NCBI GenBank assembly: GCA_025024175.1
Contig: QCXZ01000064.1
Span: 11,284,001-11,348,000, forward strand
From: Rhyzopertha dominica
Lineage: Eukaryota; Arthropoda; Insecta; Coleoptera; Bostrichidae
Direction of reading: 5' to 3'
DNA: 64,000 bases
Positions within the stretch are counted from its first letter, which is position 1. Every line of letters begins with the position of its first letter. The notes beneath the pieces were generated by a model. That model had not been told where the DNA came from, ran no database searches, and worked only from the letters and a program-made list of their open reading frames with translations. This document shows, one piece after another, positions 24,601 through 31,449 of the stretch. The translations under genes and the position numbers were made by a program.

Positions 24601-24684
24601 AGAACGAGATACCAAGTCACAATGAAGCACATGGGAACCTGCGCCGAACCAATAAACGAGATTCCCAAAAATTATTTGTACTGA
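2383..24684 (+). CDS. nine-domain Kazal-type serine protease inhibitor-like protein (5' partial, 8 exons)
   Basis: Exons are 2383-2514, 8779-8926, 8984-9145, 14024-14167, 14375-14539, 14663-14944, 15043-15219 and 24450-24684. All have GT/AG borders and matching phases, giving at least 481 residues in one frame to a TGA at 24682-24684. The protein is nine back-to-back Kazal domains, each with six cysteines and the core CGSDG/CGTDG-x-x-Y-x-N/S-x-C. The spacing between Cys1 and Cys2 is only 3-4 residues, as in invertebrate multi-Kazal inhibitors and agrin-like proteins. Residues just before domain 1 (ILAVRDSS) look like the end of a signal peptide, which implies secretion. No transmembrane segment or other domain is seen; a short tail follows domain 9. 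Kazal domains bind serine proteases through a loop after Cys2, but matrix proteins also use them, so inhibition is an inference. The start codon lies upstream and was not found. Three introns (6.3, 4.9 and 9.2 kb) are inflated by transposons; the other four are 57-207 bp. Confidence 0.9.
2687..3831 (-). mobile_element. mariner-like (DUF4817/DDE_3 type) transposase relic
   Basis: Read on the minus strand, fragments in shifting frames match this transposase family in order. First is an N-terminal helix-turn-helix stretch ([17 protein letters not shown], 3831-3700). A second DNA-binding part follows (VSMSSVFRI, near 3560), then the first catalytic Asp as FSDESTF (near 3430). VWTAI...[20 protein letters not shown] comes next as two separated blocks (near 3310-3240), and finally [11 protein letters not shown] (near 3150). 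Stops and frameshifts show it is dead. A possible left end is the CAGGTGTTTCAATC stretch at about 2687. Confidence 0.75.
4180..4570 (+). mobile_element. Penelope-like retroelement 3' fragment
   Basis: The + strand reads [16 protein letters not shown] and LSKAWLPAL, which is the usual C-terminal end of Penelope-like proteins just after the GIY-YIG nuclease. A non-coding tail follows with a hammerhead-like core at 4424-4466. It sits inside the minus-strand reverse transcriptase relic, so it was inserted later or joined by deletion. Confidence 0.6.
4424..4466 (+). ncRNA. hammerhead-ribozyme-like motif (Penelope-associated)
   Basis: The CUGAGGA core box is at 4426-4432. A stem II hairpin follows (GCCGGT at 4434-4439 pairing with ACCGGT at 4447-4452), then the GAAA box at 4453-4456. 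Hammerhead motifs are known in Penelope-like elements, and this copy follows a Penelope-like coding end. Stem III and stem I are weak by eye, so activity is doubtful. Confidence 0.5.
6575..6625 (-). ncRNA. hammerhead-ribozyme-like motif (minus strand)
   Basis: On the minus strand the CUGAAGA box (6616-6622) is followed by a stem II hairpin with GGCACG/CGUGCC arms. Next comes GAAA (6593-6596), then a short ACGUCGUC stretch that could form a tiny stem III with a GUC cleavage triplet. The pattern matches Penelope-type hammerheads. No Penelope coding sequence is recognised beside it. Confidence 0.5.
6630..6659 (+). repeat. (CTG)10 microsatellite
   Basis: Ten perfect CTG units follow directly after the hammerhead-like motif. 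A poly-Cys reading frame across it is an artefact of the repeat. Confidence 0.95.
8779..8926 (+). CDS. Kazal gene exon (end of domain 1, most of domain 2)
   Basis: The acceptor is tttgctttcag and the donor TGCAG|gtaaaa. It supplies the last cysteine of domain 1 (DPNLC) and the core of domain 2 ([21 protein letters not shown]). The predicted P1 is Thr. It is followed by an intron of only 57 bp. Confidence 0.92.
8984..9145 (+). CDS. Kazal gene exon (end of domain 2, domain 3)
   Basis: The acceptor is tttgtttgtag and the donor TGTGG|gtaaga. It completes domain 2 (HLGSC) and encodes domain 3 ([25 protein letters not shown]). The exon is phase 2 at both ends. The predicted P1 is Gln, which is unusual for a trypsin- or chymotrypsin-directed loop. 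Confidence 0.92.
9757..10426. mobile_element. non-autonomous TIR element (MITE-like)
   Basis: The left end TATACAGGGTCTGCCACCTA is mirrored by the right end (GGTGGCGGACCCTGTATA) with a few mismatches. Inner parts also mirror each other: the motif around TGATATTTTGCAAATAAAGT near 9890-9912 recurs inverted near 10270-10295. So the terminal inverted repeats are long, roughly 170 bp or more. No transposase is seen. TA flanks suggest a Tc1/mariner-type mover. Confidence 0.75.
10825..12350. mobile_element. foldback element, about 1.5 kb palindrome
   Basis: The ends TATACAGGGTGTCTCTAAAT and its complement at 12331-12350 mark two arms of roughly 700 bp (about 10825-11560 and 11590-12350). The arms are inverted copies along their whole length. 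The same 78-codon frame appears in both arms (10886-11122 + and 12053-12289 -), which follows from the symmetry. No transposase homology is seen. The short AT-rich centre (TTAATTAATTAATTAA near 11515-11530) separates the arms. Confidence 0.85.
12360..13260. other. intron sequence without recognised gene
   Basis: Only short ORFs without known motifs are present. The stretch 13080-13215 may hold a decayed N-terminal part of the Tc1 relic that follows, but I cannot support this. Confidence 0.4.
13270..13825 (+). mobile_element. Tc1-like transposase relic
   Basis: In broken frames the + strand gives [12 protein letters not shown] (first catalytic Asp region, near 13335-13370) and [20 protein letters not shown] (near 13495-13555). 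SPIEHI (near 13640) and [18 protein letters not shown] (near 13750-13800) follow, in the order of a Tc1 DDE domain and C-terminus. Many stops are present; it is non-functional. Confidence 0.7.
14024..14167 (+). CDS. Kazal gene exon (end of domain 3, domain 4)
   Basis: The acceptor is gtttatttacag and the donor TGCGG|gtaacg. It completes domain 3 (NKKYC) and encodes domain 4 ([25 protein letters not shown]). It is symmetric phase 2. The P1 position is Arg, so this is one of only two domains with a basic, trypsin-like reactive site. Confidence 0.92.
14375..14539 (+). CDS. Kazal gene exon (end of domain 4, domain 5)
   Basis: The acceptor is tttctattttag and the donor TGCGG|gtaaac. It completes domain 4 (PMAFC) and encodes domain 5 ([25 protein letters not shown]). 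It is symmetric phase 2 and very similar in layout to the preceding exon, which suggests tandem exon duplication. The predicted P1 is Asn. Confidence 0.92.
14663..14944 (+). CDS. Kazal gene exon (end of domain 5, domain 6, start of domain 7)
   Basis: The acceptor is cttacttttag and the donor TATAG|gtaaga. This is the longest exon. It holds the last cysteine of domain 5 (DFEKC), the whole of domain 6 (KCTKIKC, DPVCGTD, YTNQC, LATC, LGNC) and the first half of domain 7 ([17 protein letters not shown]). An intron seems to have been lost between domains 6 and 7. Predicted P1 residues are Lys (domain 6) and Ser (domain 7). Confidence 0.92.
15043..15219 (+). CDS. Kazal gene exon (end of domain 7, domain 8)
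   Basis: The acceptor is aataaaacttag and the donor TGTGG|gtgagt. It completes domain 7 (SIC, KKETC, LHHC) and encodes domain 8 ([24 protein letters not shown]). The predicted P1 is Asp, an acidic residue that does not favour inhibition of common digestive proteases. The next intron is 9.2 kb. Confidence 0.92.
15499..15536 (-). ncRNA. hammerhead-ribozyme-like motif in left Penelope arm
   Basis: On the minus strand CUGAAGA (15529-15535) is followed by a perfect stem II (GGAACC, AAAC loop, GGUUCC), then GAAA, then AGC-UUG-GCU with A as the possible cleavage base. That is a three-pair stem III as in Penelope hammerheads. Core boxes are all canonical. Stem I pairing is poor by eye. Confidence 0.65.
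15955..16490 (+). pseudogene. Penelope-like GIY-YIG endonuclease domain (fragment)
   Basis: The clean frame runs to 16358 (last residue YKKG, then TAA). Motifs typical of the Penelope C-terminal nuclease are visible: [20 protein letters not shown], then [10 protein letters not shown] and [17 protein letters not shown] different frame downstream continues with [16 protein letters not shown] and [12 protein letters not shown] up to about 16490, so one frameshift breaks the end. In the intact family this nuclease nicks target DNA for target-primed reverse transcription. The upstream reverse transcriptase domain is absent. Confidence 0.85.
16739..16898. mobile_element. 160 bp insertion in the right Penelope arm
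   Basis: It is absent from the otherwise matching left arm. The 12 bp word TTTATAATTTTA occurs at 16727-16738 and again at 16887-16898, so it behaves like an insertion with a target-site duplication. Its ends read ATGTTTATTT and AAATAAACAT, a short inverted repeat. It contains a GAAACGTC word like that after other hammerhead-like motifs here. Confidence 0.6.
16939..16981 (+). ncRNA. hammerhead-ribozyme-like motif in right Penelope arm (degraded)
   Basis: This is the mirror copy of the motif at 15499-15536, but with CUGAAGG instead of CUGAAGA in the first core box and a C-to-U change at the base of stem II. It should be weaker or inactive compared with the left copy. Confidence 0.6.
17261..17460. 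mobile_element. possible hAT-type fragment
   Basis: It begins with CAGGGGCGTCTCGACCCGAG and contains a later GCACACGGGCGGCTGATACC stretch. Both resemble end sequences of hAT elements with CAGGGGCG termini. No transposase or clean opposite terminus is seen. Confidence 0.35.
17461..19560. other. intron sequence without recognised gene
   Basis: No exon or transposase motif is supported. The part at 18700-18920 (containing ACCAAGTTTCGTGCCGATAG) has the look of a dispersed repeat, but its family is not recognised. Confidence 0.4.
20076..21902 (-). mobile_element. mariner-like (DUF4817 type) element with long inverted ends
   Basis: The ends TACAGGGTGATTTTTTGAAA and its complement at the right border start inverted repeats of about 270-300 bp (20076-20365 and 21600-21902). 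TATA stands outside both ends (20072-20075, 21903-21906) as the target-site duplication. Inside, on the minus strand, lies a damaged transposase gene (21292-20600). The element sits inside a Tc1-like gene. Confidence 0.85.
20614..21292 (-). pseudogene. mariner-like (DUF4817/DDE_3) transposase, frameshifted and truncated
   Basis: The first frame (21292-20783, 169 codons) holds the N-terminal DUF4817-type region ([29 protein letters not shown]) and a second helix-turn-helix ([20 protein letters not shown]). It ends with FSDECTF, which carries the first catalytic Asp. A frameshift near 20800 moves reading to the second frame (20817-20614): [20 protein letters not shown] and [20 protein letters not shown]. 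After another shift, [15 protein letters not shown] is recognisable. The part with the second Asp and the final Asp/Glu (QDGAPPH, SPDLTPLD in relatives) is missing, so this is a deleted, inactive copy. Confidence 0.85.
22030..23460 (+). mobile_element. CR1/Jockey-like non-LTR retrotransposon, 5'-truncated, with TAT-repeat tail
   Basis: Broken reverse transcriptase frames run on the + strand. They are [17 protein letters not shown] (22105-22160), the [17 protein letters not shown] block (near 22350-22400) and the catalytic [10 protein letters not shown] just after 22437. [15 protein letters not shown] and [13 protein letters not shown] (to 23144) follow. Stops separate the frames. The 3' end carries a TATTAT repeat (23434-23459) directly after TCAATAAAG, like the microsatellite tails of this group. 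The first ~60% of a full element is absent. Confidence 0.8.
23462..23640 (-). mobile_element. Tc1-like transposase N-terminal relic
   Basis: The minus strand reads [17 protein letters not shown] and then STGHR, the first helix-turn-helix and linker of Tc1 transposases. It lies just beyond the tail of the CR1-like element. It may be the front part of the Tc1 relic that continues at 22027, in which case the CR1-like copy landed inside that gene. The family's second DNA-binding part is missing, so the link is not certain. Confidence 0.55.
23641..24449. other. end of the last Kazal intron, no recognised gene
   Basis: AT-rich unique-looking sequence. Apart from the polypyrimidine tract and acceptor of the final Kazal exon, nothing is supported. 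Confidence 0.5.
24450..24684 (+). CDS. Kazal gene last exon (end of domain 8, domain 9, stop)
   Basis: The acceptor is catttgttttcag. It completes domain 8 (PMKRC) and encodes domain 9 ([30 protein letters not shown]). A 14-residue tail and a TGA stop follow. The predicted P1 is Thr. No clear AATAAA follows; the AT-rich sequence near 24935-24965 (AAATACAATTAA) is the likely 3' UTR end. Confidence 0.92.
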
Positions 24685-25097
24685 TCTTGTTCATAGTCTT
24701 AATTGTATGAAGTAGCTTAATATTAGCTTGTGAGTTTTATACCTTCATCTACATCGGACATGCAGTTTCCTAATACATACTTTGTAAAAAATAGCGGTAA
24801 ACTTACATTGTAAAACCTAAAATTGTGCCAATGTATCGTCTAATGGGTTTGTCTTAGAAATCTCATAGCTGTACCGTGTATAATTTATTTTGCCTGTTTT
24901 GATAGTAATGGAGCTGTGTATTTTCTATGTATTTATTTTTAAATACAATTAATTTATTACACAGTTGGGTATTATAACTTTTTTTAAATTACGTAAAATG
25001 AATCTTGAAGTGCATATATATCGTACGCCATGTTAAAAAAAAAACAACAAAATATTTGTAGGTAGAGAATTTCAGGTCTGAAATTCGAATCTTAGGA

Positions 25098-26081
25098 GTC
25101 ACCGCCAAAACGCTTCTATCCAAGGTTATTCAACTCGTGACGTCAAGTGTCATGTAAACATTACCGAGGAGCGTGCTGTTTAATGGTATCGTATGAGTCT
25201 TGTATTGGAAAAGCTTTTGTGTGGTGTTTATTGTAAGAGGCCGCACCAAAAAGTGATTTGTGTAGTTTTACAAGCATCTATTATGTATGGAAAACAAAGC
25301 AAGTGTCGTTTTGTACAAGGTTATAAAAGTACTTCGGTCAGTACAGCCAACAATTTTTTTTAACCGTTCCTCGAGATTATCAACGTATGGAAAAGTTGTT
25401 TAAGGCCCCTAGACGTGATATGCCGAAATCGCAGTTTGTTTTTCTGTGGTGAAGATCATCTTAATTCTTACTGTAAGTTTTATTCTTTTTGGGGTTATAA
25501 GTGTTTACCATTCAGTTTCCATTTTGTTATAGCTTGAAGGGAATATGAAAAATTATATGCGTTTTAAGTTGATAGAGGGAAATGGTATAATAAAGAACGA
25601 CATTGTTTCCCATATATTCGACTGTTAGCCAGACCGGAAACGAGCCGCAAGAGCCCCGAAAATAAATAGCAATTTATATTTATTCTGGCCTCTAAAATAA
25701 ATGTCAAGTTTAGGGTACATTCTTAATTCTTACATTTTTATGTTTACAAATAGTGTGTTTCCAACAACCCACTGTGATCAAATTATCAATGCTACGTTAA
25801 TTTGATAAAAAGTTCACTTATGTTGTTGCTTTTACGTTCCTCATCTCCGCCGCGTGGAACCGCTCGTCGCTGTACACAAATTCCATAACAATGAACATGC
25901 CTTCAGAAGTCATAACTCATAAATATTTCACTTTTTCTTCGCTTGTCACTAAATGAACGCAAACAGCAAACTGATAAATTGACGGGCCGAGGCTGACGCG
26001 TAACGCGCTGACCCCAGATGTAAACAAGCGGCCATTTACAGGACACCTGACGTCACGGCCAATGTGTTCGCCTTTTGGCGG
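25098..26081. mobile_element. non-autonomous DNA element with THAP-domain remnant
   Basis: Imperfect inverted ends flank about 1 kb. ACCGCCAAAA and later CGTGACGTCAAGTGTC stand at the left (25101-25150). The complement of ACCGCCAAAA and of CGTGACGTCAGGTGTC stands at the right (26040-26082). A decayed THAP zinc finger lies inside. THAP domains occur in P-type transposases and in insect genes derived from them. No catalytic domain is seen. Confidence 0.55.
25283..25475 (+). pseudogene. THAP-type zinc finger remnant
   Basis: In two frames the + strand reads KCRFVQGYKSTSVSTANNFF, then VPRDYQRMEKLFKAPRRDMP, then FVF and, one frame on, CGEDHLNSYC. This follows the insect pattern GCKSTS...F..VP...R..W..A.RR......CEDHF of THAP fingers. 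The second zinc cysteine (before KSTS) is Tyr, the conserved Trp is Leu, and a stop and a frameshift break the frame. So it is non-functional. Confidence 0.55.
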
Positions 26082-26359
26082 TCCCTTTAAATATTCACAT
26101 TTTTAGTATTAAAAATACACCTTACGATCAATTTTTTCGAATTTATAAGCTGTCACAGCTGTTTTGTGCATTAGAGGCTACCTATTAATATGCAATTTAA
26201 ATACATTTAAATACATGGGAAATACCCAATTCGAACTTTTTAATCCGTTATCGTTATCCTATTATAGGCAGAAAAAGCTGAAAAGCAAATGATGAAATGA
26301 AATCGAGTGACTCAGTTTGACTAAAGTGCCGCAATTATTCGCCATTTTAGTGCAAAAAT

Positions 26360-26569
26360 ATGGATAATATGAATCGCGATGCTGTAAATAAATTTAGTGA
26401 CTGTTTTTTGACTATGTATATGGCGTCACCTACCGCTGTGTCCAATAACTTGGATCTCATTGCTTTACAGAATTCCCTACCGACGACCGAGGTTTGCCCA
26501 TGTCAATGTCATATGTCATTATTTTTATACTTGACGTTAACATTCAGTTTTAACCTCAAAGTTTTGTAA
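26360..26569 (+). CDS. short hypothetical ORF or alternative 5' exon upstream of mRpS11
   Basis: A 69-codon frame starts in a good context (caaaaATGG), 20 bp after GCCATTTTAG, the reverse of an AAAATGGC promoter word. The first 45 residues look like ordinary soluble protein and the rest is hydrophobic and odd. A GAG|gtttgc donor near 26491 and a cattcag acceptor near 26547 would make an intron of about 56 bp, the size of the neighbouring mRpS11 introns, but this leads straight to a stop. It could be a small protein, an upstream ORF of the mRpS11 transcript or chance. I do not recognise it. Confidence 0.3.
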   Translation: MDNMNRDAVNKFSDCFLTMYMASPTAVSNNLDLIALQNSLPTTEVCPCQCHMSLFLYLTLTFSFNLKVL

Positions 26570-26630
26570 TCGACCATCAACCTTCATCAAGAAGGAACAC
26601 CTTATAGCATTCCTGTTTCATTTACTGAAA

Positions 26631-27449
26631 ATGTTGAAATACTTTGCAACAAGATGCGTTAGAAGTCTGTTTACAGCTTCCGAGCACGTAATAACCTATC
26701 GTAGTTTATCTACAACAAATGCAGTATGTAGACAAGTTGAAGACCGAAAAGAAATGTTGAAATCGTTACCCACCCCAGATGAAGGAACTGCTGGAGAAAA
26801 TGCATATGACATTGATACTATGGGGTATGCTACGACAGCGTTGAGTGCTTATATAAATTAACGGTAACAATATTTTCAGTAAAAGTATGTTTCCTGATGG
26901 AGACATTTCGAATAGACTGTTTAATGGCATAGCATTTAAAGACCTACCAATATTTAATATACGAGTAACACCAAATAATACAATATTGAGTATGACAGAT
27001 GCAAAAGGTATACAGCAATAGTCAAGTTGTGGAATGTATATTGTTATACCTAATGTTGCTCTTACAGGGACTGTAAAGTTATTAAGATCATGTGGTGTAG
27101 AGGGCTTTAAGAATACTAGGAAGGGAACTAATATAGCAGCACAAGCCACAGCAATAACAATAGGCACGGTATGTAACTGCACCATGTAATAGTTAAAGTC
27201 TACTTGCAGATTCCTGTTCCAGAAAGCATTAGAGAAGGGTTTAAAAACAGTCCGTGTAAGAGTTAGAGGTTTAGGTCCAGGAAGAATGGTATAAATTATA
27301 TGATATTTATTTTGCTAATTTATTTATTATTTCATTTATAGTCTGCTATCAAAGGGCTCCAAATGTCTGGCCTTGAAATTGTGTCCATCACTGATAATAC
27401 TAGAGTATCGTGGAACCCACCAAGACCTAGAAAACCAAAGAAGTTGTAA
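26631..27449 (+). CDS. mRpS11: mitochondrial small ribosomal subunit protein uS11m, complete
   Basis: Exons are 26631-26824, 26880-27007, 27068-27168, 27223-27288 and 27342-27449. Every intron is 53-60 bp with GT/AG ends, and phases agree, giving 198 residues. The N-terminus is basic and hydroxylated ([14 protein letters not shown]), fitting a mitochondrial targeting peptide. The uS11 core follows: [16 protein letters not shown], then [20 protein letters not shown], the signature [11 protein letters not shown], and the C-terminus [20 protein letters not shown]. In the family this protein sits on the platform of the mitochondrial 30S-like subunit and contacts the mRNA exit region near the 3' end of 12S rRNA. 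Length is close to animal MRPS11. An AATAAA-like signal with an N (AAATAAAN) overlaps the stop region at 27448-27455. The gene appears functional. Confidence 0.93.
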
Positions 27450-27889
27450 ATAAANCTTTATTTGTTAATAGTTGGAATAATTGTCATTATACTTTTACTT
27501 ACTGCCCATCCTTATTAAACTTTTTTCCTTTTTTTTTTGTTTTGGGTAACATCGTTTAACAAAATACAGTAATGAAGCATTACCACTCTACTGAAACAAT
27601 TGCAGACCACCACATTTAGTGTATATATCTACTATCGTGGCAATACTGATAGCATCCATTTTTTATTTAATTTTTACGCTTTTTAATAATACAAAATCAC
27701 ATTTTATTAAATGTGAAAATAAGTTCTTTTAAAGTACATATTATATTAAATAAATAGTGTTTTATAAACAATAAAGTAAAAACTCAAACTAAACCATTAA
27801 TAATTAATATATTTACATGTGCTTTCATCAAAAATAAATTCTCAGAGTTTTGGTTCGAACTGTTAATAATTGGAATATAATAATAAAAA

Positions 27890-28030
27890 TGGAATAAAGG
27901 AAAATAACTTGGTAAGGAGACCGAATTGCACTAAAAATATTTTGGCTTATTTTGAACAAAGCAAGCTACCTAATTTCAACATATGGCCCATTCGTTATGA
28001 GGAAACCCTGTTTATTATTCAGGAACTGGC
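27890..28030 (+). repeat. dispersed repeat, copy 1
   Basis: The segment with ATGGAATAAAGGAAAATAAC, GGAGACC, TTGCACTAA and CCCATTCGTTAT recurs in the same orientation at 31035-31180 with mismatches and small gaps. It lies left of the hAT relic and the second copy lies to the right. The family is not recognised. The 142-codon ORF over this region (27870-28298) has no known motif. Confidence 0.6.
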
Positions 28031-28249
28031 TTATTTCAAAAGAATGTTGGACCAGGCAGGCAGGTTTTTTGTATTCAAAATACTTTCCGGTATATATTTA
28101 ATACTTATACTCAATACTCGAATATCAATATCTAACAGTTTGTATTCAAGCAGGTCCTTAGAATATGCTATCATTATCATCTACAGGTTATTTGAAATTA
28201 AATTGGATATCAATCAATATTTTATACATATACACGAAATTGCAAAATA

Positions 28250-29690
28250 TGTTAGAGTAATTAATTACAATTACATGCTTCCAAGTAATTGCAAATAATC
28301 AATTTGGAGAGGATAAGGTAAAAAGGTGGAAAAAGCACAATATGTTACTCGTACCCTTGCTCATAGCTAGTTATTTTGATAATAAAACATTATAATTATT
28401 ATAACAAAACAAAATTCAAAAACATTAATCGTGTCAGGACTAATTATGCAAACTTACAATTTTAACTAGTAACTAATAATCTAACTCACCTATATTACTT
28501 ATAAATTTTATTAATGTAGATTACAAACCACTGTTATGTCTTAAAACAACATTTTCTCAAATTGTTCATCTGACCAATTATTTCGTCTAGATTTCAAAAT
28601 TTGACCACTGGAACTAAACATTTACTCAACAGGAGCAGATGAGAGTGATATGACATATTTTTTTTAAATCTCACATATTTCAGGATAGTTTTTACAGCTA
28701 GTAATTTTTTACTTTCAGATATTTAAGCTAAAAATTCTTTATGTCAAACATTTTTGCTGACATCTTCCGGCTGTAGAAAATCTATATAATCAAAAATTTG
28801 ACAATATATATTCTACAGGTGAATCGCAAGAACTTTGGTTATTATTATATTTGAAGGCAAAAAGTGTTCTTGGACGTTACATAAGATGAGTTCTCTAACT
28901 ACGACATAATTTCCTTTATTTTTGTCAGAATGAATCCAGTTAAGTATAATAAACTGTCGTAAGGAACAAGTTGCCTAAATGTATGGTCTTCTGAATAAGT
29001 GATTGAAATCTATAATATATGAGAAGCATTGTAAATATTTGTTATAATTAAATCCCAAAGTTTGGCACAAAATTTCAAATTTTCAATTTTCTGTTCACTA
29101 CCTTTGGATTCATTTGAAAATGGTTGGCAAAGCATATCCCAGATATAATTAACGGTTCTTTTTCCTGAGGAGTACCGACAGCAGTAGCCTATGGTTTCAT
29201 AACTACAAAATATTCTTGCAGGAAATCTAATTTAGTCAATTTAAATTTTGATTGTACCGCCAATCGAATACTAATGTTTTTTTTTGTGAGGATAGTTGAA
29301 ATAGTCAAAATGTGAATTCCATCTTGTGGAGTATGGTACCTTCAATTTCTTAGCGCAAACATGTTCTACTTCATCGAAGCATTAGCCGATCTACTGATAC
29401 TAATCCAAATAAATTAAGTTTTGTTAAAACACTGTAATGAATTTTATGTAAAATTGTTTTGCTTGCAAAAATGGCCTTTTTAATATCTACCTGCCAACTG
29501 GTTTGCAGTCGGATTTAAACTTTCTGCAGATTGAAAAGATTAAAAATATGTATGTTGAATGTAATTGTATTTGTAATTCAATTACAAATGAATTACAATT
29601 GCAGGTCCAAGTAATTAATTACTGCTTCAATTACAACGAAAGTAATTAAATTACTTTATCAAGAAATTGTAATTAATTAAGAACAGATTA
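28250..29690 (-). mobile_element. hAT-type transposon relic
   Basis: On the minus strand at 28650-28545 the C-terminal dimerisation domain reads SLSSAPVE, a stop, then MFSSSGQILKSRRNNWSDEQ and FEKMLF. This is the classic hAT C-terminus. The preceding 600 bp are too decayed to read. TAATTAATTACAATTAC-type words cluster on both sides (28252-28292 and 29560-29680), as subterminal repeats of a hAT element would. Exact ends were not found. Confidence 0.75.
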
Positions 29691-31440
29691 TAAATGGTTA
29701 TACTTTGCCATCAGCTACAGTAGGTATAAGTATTATAAGTACCAGTACAATGTATAAATTGGTTCAACATGACTGAATCACAAAAAATTGTTAGATTACT
29801 AGTTTTCCAGGTCAATAAACATATGGAACAAATAAAGTACAAATAGTTAAAATATCAAGGGGCATTTTGTCGAATGCCAGCAAAATTTGGTTAGAGCTGT
29901 GAAACCTATCAAAGTTTAATGTCATACGGTAAGAGCGGGTCCTTCAGGTAAAATTAGTGCAATTTAGGCCAAATTGTAGTATGTATAATAGGCACCATTT
30001 TGTTTCTTTAAAAATTACTGGCATCTGCTGATGCTTCCTTTAATTTGCTTTTTAATGAATTTAAAAAAACCTACTATAGAGCAGTGTTATATAATACTTA
30101 TTTTACGTTAAGTACATGTAGAGGATGTAATAATAATAATAATAGTAATAATAATATAATGCCTTAATTCAATCACCTCGCCTCATTTACACGTTACACT
30201 ACTGCTTTTCTATATATACCTCTTAAATTATATTTTGTTAAGAAATAAATAAATATTATAAAACAGTTACTTTTAAAAAGTGTACTTCTCTATTCAGCAT
30301 CATTTTATAGAGAATACCTACAGTAAAATTATAGATGAGGTACCATAACAGTAATTAACTGCTAACACAATAAACAAAATAACTGCAGATGGTTCCTGTA
30401 TTTTACTTGAACATGAAAGTAATTATCTGTCTAGTGTATCGGAAAACAAAATTTTTGATTTTAATGATGAGCTCTGCCTCTCTTTATATGTCCTCAAAAA
30501 CTCGATAAAAAGTATTAACAAACAAAATTACACCAAGTTGGTAGGTACAATCACAGTACAATTACCCTTGGTTAGAATGCTTAAAAAACATTTCCATGAC
30601 AATTGCTTGTCAATTCCACTTTGTACAACCGGGTCCCCAGCGTCACAATACAAACGAATAGACTATCAAATTATCAAATAACCCTTACTTGATTAGGAGT
30701 ACCTATTTTATGATCATTTTATTTTTCAGCACGCAGGAATAAATTTAAATCGATTTTTCCCTGAAACGCCTCATGTTAACGACACATAACAATTATAAAT
30801 TTTTCAAAGTAAATTCACAAATTTTTAAGAAAACGTCAAAATGTCGTATAATGATTTATTGTACAAACTGATATTACAAAATGAAAATAATATTGGATAG
30901 TGTCCTAGGCACCTTCTATGATTTATTCAAATTGTAAATATCTTACCTTATTTGAAAATATTAGATATAGGTCCTTACCTCTGCACCAAATTTGAATAAA
31001 GTAACTTGAAACGCAAAAGAGCTGTGGAAAAAAATGGAATAAAGAAAAATAACTTTGTAAGACTATCTATAACTTTGTAGTTAAGGAGACAAAATTGCAC
31101 TAATGGCGTAGTTTGACCCATGGAAGTTACTGTTGAAGTATAGCCCATTCGTTACTGGACTTCCTATATAATCAGTATAATCATTACTATTTGGTACAAT
31201 AGGTATGAGAAAACTATCAATTAATTAGTTTATTCGATGTTTGCTAGGTACTAACATTTCGGAATATTTTGATCCATTTTTGTAATATCACATAAGAGCA
31301 GAATCAGAAACTTTATGGCAAGAAATTACACATATGCCTAGGTACAAACGAAATTTACCATATTTCATAAAATGCTACAAATTTAACTTAAACAAATAGA
31401 TACCTAATCAAGTTCAGGATCTTTGTTTATCAAAATTTAA
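29691..31440. other. intergenic AT-rich DNA with a TAA microsatellite and second dispersed-repeat copy
   Basis: It contains (TAA/ATA)n at about 30128-30156 and the second copy of the 27.9 kb repeat at 31035-31180. No coding sequence is supported. Confidence 0.5.
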
Positions 31441-31449
31441 CAAGCGGCC

